DNA from: Psychrobacter sp. BI730
GTDB taxonomy: Bacteria; Pseudomonadota; Gammaproteobacteria; Pseudomonadales; Moraxellaceae
Assembly: GCF_013414195.1 (NCBI RefSeq)
Contig: NZ_JAATTV010000007.1
Coordinates: 124,001-188,000, forward strand
Direction of reading: 5' to 3'
Length of the DNA: 64,000 bases
A program made the translations under genes and the position numbers. Positions 21,950 to 30,934 of this stretch are shown one piece after another. The notes below the pieces were generated by a model that did no database searches, was not told where the DNA came from, and saw only the letters and a program-made list of their open reading frames with translations. Each line of letters starts with the position of its first letter. The stretch's first letter is position 1.

Positions 21950-24900
21950 ATGGCAGAACAAGAAAGCAGACTCAGTATTGTAATCGATTCTGCCAAAGCT
22001 GAGGCTCGAATCAAAGAGCTTAGAAAGCAGTTGCAAGAGCTTGGCGGTGCAGCAGACCAAGCGGCAGATGATACAGGCGACTTGGGCAACCGGGCAGACC
22101 GAGCGAGCCGTGACACCAACAGACTAAACGCATCAGCAGCTAGTGGTAAAAAGGCGCTGGATGGCATGGCTAAAGCAGCGGCATTGGCAGGGGCGGCACT
22201 TGCAGGTGTTATAGGCGTGTCAGTAAACAAAGCTATCGCTTTTGAGTCAGCAATGGCTGAGGTGAATAAAACCGTAGATTTTGCGACCAATGACGGTCTA
22301 GCAAATATGCGTAAAGAGCTACAGGCACTTACCACCGAGATACCACAGAGCTTTGAGGAATTGGCTGGAGTGGCGGCGGTAGCTGGTCAGCTTGGTATTG
22401 CTGAGAAGGATATTGTTGGGTTTACAGAAACCATTGCGAAAATGGGTGTGGCCTTTGATATGTCGTCAGCGGATGCTGCGGATAGCATGGCAAAGATTGC
22501 TAACGTGTTTGCACTACCTATTGAGAATGTCGGTGAGCTTGGCGATACGATTAACACGCTATCTAATAGCATGGCTTCAACAGCACCAAATATCATTGAC
22601 TTCATGATGCGATCAGCAGCACTAGCGAAAACATTTAAGCTAAGCGCAGACGATACAGCGGCATTTGGTTCTGCATTGGTTGCGTTAGGCTGGCAGCCTG
22701 AGACAGCTAGTACAGCTTTTAACAGTATGCTTATGACGCTATCTGACCTAGATGGTCTGAGTAAGTCTGGCATTATTGGATTGCAGCAATTAGGTCTTGA
22801 TACTGCTGAATTTGCTGAGATAACAAGAACTGATGGCAAGGGCGCTATCTTAGAGGTTATAGATGCGGTAAATATGCTGGACGAGTCAAGCCGCATCGCA
22901 GCATTGTCCAACCTATTTGGCAAAGAGGCGGCTGCTAAAATAGCATCAATGGCAACAGGGCTTGATACTGTAAATAGCGCATTGGCAGCTACCACAGACA
23001 CAGCCGGTTCAATGCAAAAAGAGTTCGAGGCAATCAGCGGCACGACAGCAAACAAAATAGAGTTATTTAAGAATAATATCGATGGTATGGCTGCATCAAT
23101 CGGTGATGCGTTTATTCCTGCGCTCAACGACATACTGCTAGCCATGACACCTATTGTCACAGCTATCGGCGTGTGGACTGCTGCCAATCCTGAATTACTA
23201 AAGCAGATTATATCTGTGACCGCTGTACTACTTAGCTCTATTGTCGGCCTAAAGCTATTCGCTGACGGCATCATGGCAGTTAGATCTACCATTGAAGGCT
23301 TGAAGGTTGGCTTTGCTGCTGCTAAAGCTGGACTAGCGATATTATCAGGTGGCTTTGCGCTACCGTTGCTCGCTATAGGTGCATTGATTGCGGCTGGCGT
23401 ACTGCTCTATCAAAATTGGGATTACGTCAAAGAGAAAGCGTCTGAGCTTAACGAGTACATCAAAAGCGTGTTTGGCTCATTGCCTGAACCATTGCAGCAA
23501 GCAGGGCGTGATATTGCTGAAGTGTTTATGTTTATTTGGAACACAGGCAAAGAATACCTAACGCTAATGAGTGAGCTTTACTCAGGCACGTTTGAGTCAT
23601 TCAAAACGATAGCGACTGGCGTATTCCAAGCTGTTTGGAGTGTTATCAAGGTTAGCTTTAGCGGTATTGTGAACACAGTCAGCACAGCATTGCAGCTTGT
23701 CGCTACCTTGTTTAGTGGCGGCTTTGCACTGATTAAAAACACGGTATCAACAGTGCTAGGCGTCATCAAAGCGGTGATTAGTGGTGACTTTAAGGCGATA
23801 CCTGGCATCATCGGTAATGGTTTGAAAGGCGCTGTTACCATCGTTGGTAATATGATGGGTCAGATACTCGACGTTATCAAAAACTACGGTAAAAAGCTCT
23901 ACAGCATCGGTCGTGACTTTATCCAAGGCTTTATTAACGGTATCAAGTCAATCGGCTCAGGCGTGGTCAGTGCAGCGTCCACAATGGCAGGTAACGCGAT
24001 TGAGGCGGTCAGAAAAAGACAGCAAAGTAATTCACCAGCCAAGGCTACTATCAAACTAGGTAAAGATTTAGGCGATGGTTACATTGGTGGTATCAAGTCA
24101 AAAGCTAAGGCTGTCAAAACCGAAGCGCAGAAAATGGCTGAGGGTGCGATTGAAGCGGTGCAGACTGGTATTGATCGCATTAAAAAAGAGATTGCGCTAT
24201 TTGGCAATAACAGCAACTTAGCTGACCTTGAGTACGACATTGGCATCGGTAAATATAAAGGCGCTAGCGAGGCTCAACTAAACGAGTATCGAGCAATGGT
24301 AGCTGAGCTTGAAAGATTGAATATGGCAGCAGGGGCAACGCTCGCTATACAGGCGCGTTTTGCTCAACTAAAGAAAGCCACAGAGAACTCAGAAACAGCT
24401 TTTAATGGACTTGATATTAACCAACCTCAATCCGAGGCTGAGAAGCTACGCCTTGCCTATCAAGAGAAAATGGCAGTTGTTGATGAATACGAGCGATTGC
24501 ACACCGATAAAAAAGCTCAAGCTGAGGCATCACGCCAACAGTTGACTGAAAACTACAATCAAAGCATTAGAGATTTGGAGCTACAAAAGCAATCGCAGAC
24601 AGTCGGCTCAATCGCAGCTATGTTTGGCATGGCGTTAGGTGAGACAAGCAAGGGTTATCAAGCTATGTTTGCAGTACAAAAGGCTTATGATTTTGTGCAA
24701 GCGCAATCAGCTAGCTTCACGGCTATTGCTAAGGCATGGAGTTCTGCACCATTCCCAGCCAACCTACCTGCTGTGGCAACGACTACGCTATCAACTGGGA
24801 TTATACCTGCTGCTATTCAGGCGCTATCACCTAAAGGTTTCAAAACTGGTGGTTACACTGGCAACATGGGCGTTAATCAAGTCGCAGGTGCAGTGCATGG

Positions 24901-25177
24901 TCAAGAATACGTATTTGATGCTGCATCAACTAAACGCATTGGTGTTGATAATCTAAACGCCATGCGTAGTGGTAAGGCGGCTAATGATGACAGCAAAGTG
25001 AGCATTAACATCGTTAACAACTCATCAGCTCAAGTCACGGCTAGCGATGACGGTCAAACAATCACCATTACAGACGTTCGCAATGAAGTTAAGCGCGGAT
25101 TTACCAACTTGCAAAACCCTAACAGCTACGAGTCAAAGCAAATCAATCGTAACGTACAAGCACCTAGACGGAGATAG
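21950..25177 (+). CDS. Tail tape measure protein (TP901 type)
   Basis: The 1075-residue product sets tail length and is the longest gene of the phage. It opens with MAEQESRLSIVIDSAKAEAR and a coiled coil. The TP901-type core includes SMLMTLSDLDG and FGKEAAAKIASM, then hydrophobic segments (about residues 425-490), an amphipathic mid part (IRSIG-like GFINGIKSIGSGVVSAASTM) and QQSNSPAKATIKLGK. GTG directly before the ATG is a less likely start. No peptidase or lysozyme domain is visible. Confidence 0.93.
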   Translation: MAEQESRLSIVIDSAKAEARIKELRKQLQELGGAADQAADDTGDLGNRADRASRDTNRLNASAASGKKALDGMAKAAALAGAALAGVIGVSVNKAIAFESAMAEVNKTVDFATNDGLANMRKELQALTTEIPQSFEELAGVAAVAGQLGIAEKDIVGFTETIAKMGVAFDMSSADAADSMAKIANVFALPIENVGELGDTINTLSNSMASTAPNIIDFMMRSAALAKTFKLSADDTAAFGSALVALGWQPETASTAFNSMLMTLSDLDGLSKSGIIGLQQLGLDTAEFAEITRTDGKGAILEVIDAVNMLDESSRIAALSNLFGKEAAAKIASMATGLDTVNSALAATTDTAGSMQKEFEAISGTTANKIELFKNNIDGMAASIGDAFIPALNDILLAMTPIVTAIGVWTAANPELLKQIISVTAVLLSSIVGLKLFADGIMAVRSTIEGLKVGFAAAKAGLAILSGGFALPLLAIGALIAAGVLLYQNWDYVKEKASELNEYIKSVFGSLPEPLQQAGRDIAEVFMFIWNTGKEYLTLMSELYSGTFESFKTIATGVFQAVWSVIKVSFSGIVNTVSTALQLVATLFSGGFALIKNTVSTVLGVIKAVISGDFKAIPGIIGNGLKGAVTIVGNMMGQILDVIKNYGKKLYSIGRDFIQGFINGIKSIGSGVVSAASTMAGNAIEAVRKRQQSNSPAKATIKLGKDLGDGYIGGIKSKAKAVKTEAQKMAEGAIEAVQTGIDRIKKEIALFGNNSNLADLEYDIGIGKYKGASEAQLNEYRAMVAELERLNMAAGATLAIQARFAQLKKATENSETAFNGLDINQPQSEAEKLRLAYQEKMAVVDEYERLHTDKKAQAEASRQQLTENYNQSIRDLELQKQSQTVGSIAAMFGMALGETSKGYQAMFAVQKAYDFVQAQSASFTAIAKAWSSAPFPANLPAVATTTLSTGIIPAAIQALSPKGFKTGGYTGNMGVNQVAGAVHGQEYVFDAASTKRIGVDNLNAMRSGKAANDDSKVSINIVNNSSAQVTASDDGQTITITDVRNEVKRGFTNLQNPNSYESKQINRNVQAPRRR

Positions 25178-25180
25178 AGC

Positions 25181-25675
25181 ATGGCAATAGAAGATGATTT
25201 ACCACAGCTTATCCTATGTCCGTTGCTTGAAAACTACAACGTAGATATTGGCAATGATGTGTTAAGCACTCAATACACGAATGGGCCACCGCGTTTACGT
25301 CTAAATAACGTAGGCGCACCGCATCAAATATCGGTGACGTTTAGGCATAAAGCACAGCATCATGATTATATTTGGAAGTTTTGGGAGCTGTATAAAGTTA
25401 AGCCATTTGCGATGCGCTTGATAATCAAGGGCACAACGATGAAGTGGTTTCAGTGCTATTTTAACGGTATGCCAAAGGATAGCGTGCTAGGCGGCAACGT
25501 CTTTGAGTTTAGCACTAACTTAATTGTAATTCCCAAGCCTGTTGACCTTGAGTTAGCTGCCACGTTTGTATATTTCTACGAGCAGACAGGCGGTGATATT
25601 TCAGGATTTATGAATCAGCTTGAAAAACTGGTCAATGAAGATTTGCCTGATGCACTAGGGAGTTTAAATGCCTGA
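25181..25675 (+). CDS. Minor tail protein (lambda M position)
   Basis: The 164-residue product (MAIEDDLPQLILCPLLENYN, GPPRLRLNNVGAPHQISVTF, FWELYKVKPFAMRLIIKG) starts three bases after the tape measure stop behind GGAGATAGAGC. Its beta-rich sequence and position correspond to the distal tail protein encoded just after the tape measure in lambda-like phages. Assignment is by synteny and fold impression. Confidence 0.65.
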   Translation: MAIEDDLPQLILCPLLENYNVDIGNDVLSTQYTNGPPRLRLNNVGAPHQISVTFRHKAQHHDYIWKFWELYKVKPFAMRLIIKGTTMKWFQCYFNGMPKDSVLGGNVFEFSTNLIVIPKPVDLELAATFVYFYEQTGGDISGFMNQLEKLVNEDLPDALGSLNA

Positions 25676-25678
25676 TTA

Positions 25679-25687
25679 TGTTATTAT
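25679..25687 (+). promoter_or_regulatory. Extended -10 promoter for accessory gene
   Basis: TGTTATTAT fits an extended -10. The following leader (AAAATAAGGAGTTAC, then ATGGA) closely resembles the leader of the accessory gene at 18317 (AAACAAGGAGTTTATT, then ATGGA). Confidence 0.4.
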
Positions 25688-25711
25688 GTCCTTACAAAAT
25701 AAGGAGTTACT

Positions 25712-25984
25712 ATGGAAGTTTATAGGTTAATTATATACGATGGTTGGAGTCAAGCTGGTGACGCGCTATTTCATATAGATGATAAAGCAGAAGATAAAAT
25801 GACATTGTGGGCTACCGAATTGATGGCGCAGCGCAGAAGCTATCTACCGAAGAATGACCCAGAAATATTAAAAGAAACAAGTCAGATAAATAGAGATATA
25901 TTAAAATTTAAACTGACGAGCTGTGAGGAGTTGAAAACAGCGCATAACGTAAGTATGACTGTAACCATTGAAAAAATAATGTGA
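25712..25984 (+). CDS. Accessory (moron-like) protein, 90 aa
   Basis: The product (MEVYRLIIYDGWSQAGDALF, MTLWATELMAQRRSYLPKND, ending TVTIEKIM) is a soluble alpha/beta protein of unknown family. It lies between two conserved tail genes, has an AAGGAG ribosome site and an extended -10 upstream, and is closed by a strong terminator. Leader similarity to the 18317 gene suggests a shared origin of the expression cassette. Confidence 0.55.
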   Translation: MEVYRLIIYDGWSQAGDALFHIDDKAEDKMTLWATELMAQRRSYLPKNDPEILKETSQINRDILKFKLTSCEELKTAHNVSMTVTIEKIM

Positions 25985-26000
25985 ACTTAACTAAAGACAG

Positions 26001-26023
26001 CCACCTTTTTAGGTGGTTTTTTT
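26001..26023 (+). terminator. Intrinsic terminator after accessory gene
   Basis: A perfect CCACCT/AGGTGG stem with a four-T loop is followed by seven T residues and then ATGCCTAAAATTTGAGG leading into the next gene. Confidence 0.85.
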
Positions 26024-26046
26024 ATGCCTAAAATTTGAGGTCAACA

Positions 26047-26541
26047 ATGCCTGATTATAATTATTGGCTCAGTGGCAATCCTGATGACGTTAGATTGCTT
26101 TGTGTTGAGGTTTCACACCCTGCATGGTCAAAGGTTTACCGTTTAGTACAGAACCATGCTGACGGCATCACAGTGCAGCATGAGAACACGTTTAGCTATG
26201 ATTATGAGTATGTACCACTGACAATCCAACGCGGTACTAATTCAGATGATTTAGATCAAGAAATAACTATCGGCGTTGGCGATTTGGGCGAGACATTCCC
26301 TGATGAACTGAAAGCTGCTAGAGAAAGTCAATACTCAGACATTAGACCAACGCTAAATTATCGTGAATACAACTTGTCAGACTTAACCAAGCCGCAAGTT
26401 ACCATACTAGGTTTAGAGGTCACCGACTACGAGCCAAAGATTGAGGGTGCTGTTTTCGTTTGCCGAGCTAAGCAGATGAACTTAACAAAGACAGGCGAAG
26501 TTTATACGCTAGACAATACGCCAACGCTACGAGGTTTCTAA
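26047..26541 (+). CDS. DUF1833 minor tail protein
   Basis: The 164-residue product begins MPDYNYWLSGNPDDVRLLCV and shows LCVEVSHPAWSKVYRLVQNH, YDYEYVPLTIQRGTNSDDLD and QVTILGLEVTDYEPKIEGAV, matching DUF1833 (PF08875), a tail-tip component equivalent to lambda L. ATG is chosen over a TTG four codons earlier. The next gene starts at the last base of its stop. Confidence 0.8.
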   Translation: MPDYNYWLSGNPDDVRLLCVEVSHPAWSKVYRLVQNHADGITVQHENTFSYDYEYVPLTIQRGTNSDDLDQEITIGVGDLGETFPDELKAARESQYSDIRPTLNYREYNLSDLTKPQVTILGLEVTDYEPKIEGAVFVCRAKQMNLTKTGEVYTLDNTPTLRGF

Positions 26542-26867
26542 TGTGGGATGCTATCAAATACGATGCTGACAAATACTGCTGTGAGCATTTTTTGATAGAT
26601 GCTTACAAACACTACACTGGAATTGATATATCAAACAAGCTGCTGACAAGCGGCTTTTTTAGTGCCTCGAATTTGCGCCAGTTTGTGCCAGTCATTGAAC
26701 CATCACAGCATACGATTGTTTTATTTAGGGATAAAGGCAAGGCGCACGTAGGGCTATGGATTGATGGGCGCGTGTTGCACTTAGAGCCGCAAGGCGTGGT
26801 ATGGCAACCGTTAGATTACATTAAACGAGACTTTGACAGGGTGGTATTTTATGAGCTTAGTGAGTAA
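26541..26867 (+). CDS. NlpC/P60-like tail peptidase (lambda K-like)
   Basis: The 108-residue product has the shortened NlpC/P60 pattern: catalytic Cys in KYCCEHFLIDAYKHYTG (C14) and His in AHVGLWIDGRVLHLEP (H69). This is the peptidase half of the lambda K family, thought to cut peptidoglycan during injection or to act in tail-tip assembly. No JAB/MPN domain is attached. Its end overlaps the TipJ-like gene. Confidence 0.75.
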   Translation: MWDAIKYDADKYCCEHFLIDAYKHYTGIDISNKLLTSGFFSASNLRQFVPVIEPSQHTIVLFRDKGKAHVGLWIDGRVLHLEPQGVVWQPLDYIKRDFDRVVFYELSE

Positions 26868-29577
26868 GTATTTTAAACGCTCAGTCGAGTTAGTTGTGAT
26901 ACGCGATATTTTTAATCCGCAAAATAACATTGAGTCATATCAAGGCTATGACGTTGAGCAGCTATTGATGCAAGCGTTCGGTGGTCAGGGATTATCGGAC
27001 AGTGTGCGCCTTTACCATAACGACTTATCAAAAGACATCACACCGAAAACACCGCAAGACGTAGATAAAATCATGCGCCTAAATGGTCGTATCTATGCCG
27101 TTGTTAAGCCGATGGGTATTGGTGCATTTATCGCAGCCATTGTTGTATCTACGCTTATATCAGTAGCTATCTCTTTTTTGATGCCAGTGCCAACATTGCC
27201 TAATCAGAACAGCAGTGCAGCACCAAGCCCTAACAACGCACTAGCAGCTAGAACCAATAAGCAGCGTTTAGGTGGTCGCATACCTGATATTTTCGGTACA
27301 GTTTATAGTGTGCCTGATTTAACAGCCGTCACCTACAGCGTTTATATTGACCACAAAGAAGTTGAAATGTCAGCTTATCGCGTAGGCCGTGGCAAGTATG
27401 ACGTAAAAGAGGCTTACGACGATACTACGCCCATCAGTCAGGTGTTTGGCTCAAGTGTGTTGGTTTTTGACCCTGATACCACGTTTGATGATACACCAGC
27501 CTTTCAGTTTGGATCGGCATTTACAGCAGAAGAAGCAGCTTGGTCACGCAAGGTTGCTAAGCGGTACACGTCGGTCAATGGCCAGACATTGCAAGCGCCT
27601 GATAGTTATTTGACGGTAGCGACGACATTCAAAAACCCAAACATCATTGAAACATCAAGCAATGCAGACTTTAGAAACAACTTTGCAGTCGGTGACACGA
27701 TACTCATTGAAGGTGCGGATAATCTAGCGTCAGCAAATGGCGTAACCGAAGGCGTAGAGCCTGATGTCACTGATGTAACTTACACCCTAAATGGTCAGTA
27801 CGAGATACTGACCGTCACTGAAAAACAGATAACACTGTCTAATCCTGCTGCTATCAATAGCGACTGGCAGCTACTTACTGATAATGTCGATTTAACGGTT
27901 GAGTCTGATGCTGTCACAATGTCCACCGAAAGCGATACGTTTTGGCAAGGGTGGCATTACACTGATTTAAAAGAGCATGAAGGCGCGTACGTCAATATTA
28001 CTGCACCCAATGGATTATACGATGGTGAGCCAAGCGGACGGTGGCGAGCCTTGCGACTGTACGGTGTGATCGAGTCTGAGATTGTCGATATTAACAATAA
28101 TCCGATTGCCAACACGCTTGTCACTCAGCAATTTAGCATACAGTCACCAAACAGCGATGGATTTACGTTTGAGCCTAAGAGTGTCGGTGGCTTAGGTGCT
28201 AGCGTGGTGGTTGATAGAAGTTATGATGTGGCAACCACAGACAGTAGTGACAACAAGATACGCTCAGCAGCCAATAAAACCGTTGTTATTAATAACCCAA
28301 ACTTCATCAAAGGCAAGCGTTTACGTTGGAGAATGGCCAGAACATCAAACGTAGTCACGGATAGCTCAGGCGGTATCGTCGATGAGCTAAAGATAAAAGA
28401 CTTTTACGGCATACGCTCGATGGTCGCCACTGATTACATGGCAGGTACAACCAACGTGCTGAGCAAGACACTAGGCACAGAGGGCGCGTTATCACTCAAA
28501 GAGCGTAAATTACGGCTATTGGTACAGCGATACGTGACCGATGCTACAAGCGGATTGCTCAAGCTATCTAATCGCGCTGACGACATTATCAGGCATATAG
28601 CGACTGATGAGAAAATTGGCAACTTGCAACTATCGCAAATTGATGTTGCTCAAATAAAGGCTGAGATTGACGAGCAGATTGCTTACTTTGGCACTGAAAA
28701 GTGTAGCGAGTTTTGCTATACGTTCGATGACAACAATCTAAGTGCTGAGGAAACATTGCAAACAGTCGGCAAGGCGGTGTTTAGTCAAGCCAAACGCCAA
28801 GGTAATAAGGTAATGCTCGACTTTGAGCGTATCGTACCTGCGTCGGTTGCTGTGTTTAACTCGCATAATATAATACCTGAAAGTTTTACTGCGTCCGAGT
28901 CACTAGGTATTGCAAATGATTATGATGGCGTAACCGTTGAATATACCGACCCGACAGATGATGCAACTGTCACGCTGTCCTATCCGAGTGATAGCCTGAT
29001 AAATCCGCATGAGGATAAGTTGATCGGTGTGCGTAACGAGGTGCAAGCACATATTCACATGATGCGACTGTATAACAAAGACCGTCACGCATACAAGACT
29101 TGCGAATTTACCGCAGGTGACGAGTCTAACATTGTGGTGCGTACCAATCGCATTACCGTAGCAGACCAACTGCGAGCCAACATTCAGCAGGGCAGCGTTG
29201 ACAGTATTGAGGTTATAGACGGCTCTATCGTTTTGTTTACGAGCGACCCTGTTAGCATTGATGACAGCGATGACAATCACTTGTTTATACAGACTATCAA
29301 TAACGGTGTTGAGAGCATACCTGTTGTCGCTAGAGATGATTACAGTGTGCGTTTGCTGCGTCTGCCAAGCGGTGAGGTGTCAACAAGTTATGACAGCGTA
29401 GTGCAAGCGGTCTATCAGATAGTTAAAACGCAAAATGACAGCAACGATGCTTACTTAGTCGCTCAAAAAGACCCGTCTGATGGTATGACAAATAAGCTCT
29501 TATGCACAAATTACAGTGATTGCTATTACCAAAATGATAGCGATTTTAAAGACAATAAAATAGAGGACATAGTATGA
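26851..29577 (+). CDS. TipJ-like host specificity / tail tip protein
   Basis: The 908-residue product begins MSLVSKYFKRSVELVVIRDI and has a conserved hydrophobic hairpin (about 87-111, MGIGAFIAAIVVSTLISVAI). LGGRIPDIFGTVYSVPDLTA is a signature of the J/TipJ family, and the long beta-rich body ends in an acidic tail. It forms the central tail tip and carries host range determinants together with the fibre genes downstream. The ATG is chosen six codons after an in-frame start lying deeper in the peptidase gene. Confidence 0.85.
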   Translation: MSLVSKYFKRSVELVVIRDIFNPQNNIESYQGYDVEQLLMQAFGGQGLSDSVRLYHNDLSKDITPKTPQDVDKIMRLNGRIYAVVKPMGIGAFIAAIVVSTLISVAISFLMPVPTLPNQNSSAAPSPNNALAARTNKQRLGGRIPDIFGTVYSVPDLTAVTYSVYIDHKEVEMSAYRVGRGKYDVKEAYDDTTPISQVFGSSVLVFDPDTTFDDTPAFQFGSAFTAEEAAWSRKVAKRYTSVNGQTLQAPDSYLTVATTFKNPNIIETSSNADFRNNFAVGDTILIEGADNLASANGVTEGVEPDVTDVTYTLNGQYEILTVTEKQITLSNPAAINSDWQLLTDNVDLTVESDAVTMSTESDTFWQGWHYTDLKEHEGAYVNITAPNGLYDGEPSGRWRALRLYGVIESEIVDINNNPIANTLVTQQFSIQSPNSDGFTFEPKSVGGLGASVVVDRSYDVATTDSSDNKIRSAANKTVVINNPNFIKGKRLRWRMARTSNVVTDSSGGIVDELKIKDFYGIRSMVATDYMAGTTNVLSKTLGTEGALSLKERKLRLLVQRYVTDATSGLLKLSNRADDIIRHIATDEKIGNLQLSQIDVAQIKAEIDEQIAYFGTEKCSEFCYTFDDNNLSAEETLQTVGKAVFSQAKRQGNKVMLDFERIVPASVAVFNSHNIIPESFTASESLGIANDYDGVTVEYTDPTDDATVTLSYPSDSLINPHEDKLIGVRNEVQAHIHMMRLYNKDRHAYKTCEFTAGDESNIVVRTNRITVADQLRANIQQGSVDSIEVIDGSIVLFTSDPVSIDDSDDNHLFIQTINNGVESIPVVARDDYSVRLLRLPSGEVSTSYDSVVQAVYQIVKTQNDSNDAYLVAQKDPSDGMTNKLLCTNYSDCYYQNDSDFKDNKIEDIV

Positions 29578-29912
29578 GTTGTCAAACAAGGGTACATACA
29601 ATCTGCGTCAAGCAGTACGACACGATTGCTATTAGATGCGAGTATTTAGACGACACAGGAGCGCCACTAAACCTAACAGGCATAACAATCAAGTCTGAGC
29701 TGGTAGCAGATAACTCTGAGTCAAGCCCAACGCCCGTCGTCATGGTAGTCACGGTAACTGATGCAGCGCAAGGCATATTCGAGCTTACACTGCCAAGCCT
29801 AACGCTAAATATTGGCAGCTATAAAGCTGATATTTTATTTACTAAATCTGGCAATCGACTATCAAGCGAGACCTTCGCTTTGCGCGTTGTGTCTGCTATC
29901 ACTAAACCATAG
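29574..29912 (+). CDS. Small tail/fibre-associated beta protein
   Basis: The 112-residue product (MSCQTRVHTICVKQYDTIAI, AAQGIFELTLPSLTLNIGSY, KADILFTKSGNRLSSETFAL) has the look of the Ig-like N-terminal domain of baseplate or fibre proteins. It overlaps the TipJ-like stop (ATGA). A role as a fibre attachment protein fits its place before the collagen-like gene. Confidence 0.55.
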   Translation: MSCQTRVHTICVKQYDTIAIRCEYLDDTGAPLNLTGITIKSELVADNSESSPTPVVMVVTVTDAAQGIFELTLPSLTLNIGSYKADILFTKSGNRLSSETFALRVVSAITKP

Positions 29913-29922
29913 GAGGTTTAAT

Positions 29923-30519
29923 ATGCCATTACTCAAAGTTGAGGCAATAAATAAATCACCGTTTGGTGAGATTGATGACCGTCAGCACAAGTTCACAATC
30001 AAAGTCGGAACAGGCGCTCAGGGGGATAAAGGCGATAAAGGCGACACAGGGCTAATAAACGGAGCGACAGAAGTACAGGTACACCCAACCACTAAAGTTA
30101 TGTTTAATGGTGCGACGATACCTGCAACCGCAGCAGCAAGTCGTGAGGTGGGCACGTCAAGTGGTCAAATACCTTTAGCACAGGATGTTGCATCAACGCT
30201 TACAGGCAAAGCTATTGATGTCACAAGCGTAAAGGCAGGTGCAGCAAGTTACAAGAGAGGGTGGCGTAAGATTGTTGCAACTTTTGGCACTGGTGATAGC
30301 ACTATCTTTGTCAATAAGGGCACAAATCAGATGACATTGACAAACGTGAGGGTTAAAACATCGGGAAACGTTATTATACACCCGTCAGATACCAGACCGC
30401 CTTTTGCCTATCAGGTCACTGAAAACATGAATCAGCAGCGTGTAGAAATAAAGAAGTTAGCAACAGCAACAGGGTTAGACAATACAGAAATCCATGTGTA
30501 TATCGACGAGGAGTTATAA
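29923..30519 (+). CDS. Tail fibre protein with short collagen-like segment
   Basis: The 198-residue product contains a Gly-X-Y run (GAQGDKGDKGDTG, about residues 33-45), then a beta-rich C-terminus (GNVIIHPSDTRPPFAYQVTE, EIHVYIDEEL). Collagen-like stretches trimerise phage fibres. A consensus AGGAGG lies eight bases before the chosen ATG, which rules out the much longer in-frame extension inside the upstream gene. Confidence 0.7.
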   Translation: MPLLKVEAINKSPFGEIDDRQHKFTIKVGTGAQGDKGDKGDTGLINGATEVQVHPTTKVMFNGATIPATAAASREVGTSSGQIPLAQDVASTLTGKAIDVTSVKAGAASYKRGWRKIVATFGTGDSTIFVNKGTNQMTLTNVRVKTSGNVIIHPSDTRPPFAYQVTENMNQQRVEIKKLATATGLDNTEIHVYIDEEL

Positions 30520-30520
30520 G

Positions 30521-30871
30521 ATGATTGATGTATCAGACGTACTACAAAAACACAAACAGACAGATAGCGCGGGTGACAGTTATGAACGTGCGAAATCGGT
30601 TGTGCTAAACAACCCGAAAGATGGGCAACGCTCAATCACGTTTAATAAAGAGCTGGTCATCAATCTAGCTGACGGCACTACGATGCACACAGACAAAGAC
30701 ATACTTGTCTATAACGCACCGGTAACAGCGGATGAGCGAGCTGAGGTCATCACACTGTATAACCTCGAAGGGCAGGAGGTTGGTGAGAAAACAGCAGGTG
30801 AGATTGATGACTTAATCGGACTGTTTTTAAACAGCGCATTGTTAGATGCTGAAATAAAGCGATCAATATAA
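30521..30871 (+). CDS. Fibre-region accessory protein (116 aa)
   Basis: The product (MIDVSDVLQKHKQTDSAGDS, ADGTTMHTDKDILVYNAPVT, ALLDAEIKRSI) begins one base after the upstream stop. It is acidic and mixed alpha/beta. Position between two fibre genes suggests a fibre assembly or attachment role; I do not recognise a family. A strong terminator follows. Confidence 0.5.
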   Translation: MIDVSDVLQKHKQTDSAGDSYERAKSVVLNNPKDGQRSITFNKELVINLADGTTMHTDKDILVYNAPVTADERAEVITLYNLEGQEVGEKTAGEIDDLIGLFLNSALLDAEIKRSI

Positions 30872-30896
30872 TACGCATAAAAAATACACATCCTAC

Positions 30897-30921
30897 GCCC
30901 TCAATTATGAGGGCTTTTTTT
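30897..30921 (+). terminator. Intrinsic terminator before the long fibre gene
   Basis: A perfect GCCCTC/GAGGGC stem, six-base loop and seven T residues, with GGAG of the next ribosome site touching the T-run. The stem is identical to that of the terminator before the tail tube gene. Confidence 0.85.
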
Positions 30922-30934
30922 GGAGTTTTAAAAG

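Noticed and set aside
21925-22335. A 136-codon minus-strand frame at the start of the tape measure gene
   Set aside because: Shadow of the coiled-coil coding sequence; composition and position argue against a gene.
22387-23292. A 301-codon open frame on the minus strand
   Set aside because: It lies wholly inside the tape measure gene in the opposite strand, has no ribosome site, and its Ser/Ala/Ile-rich sequence is the usual shadow of a coiled-coil gene.
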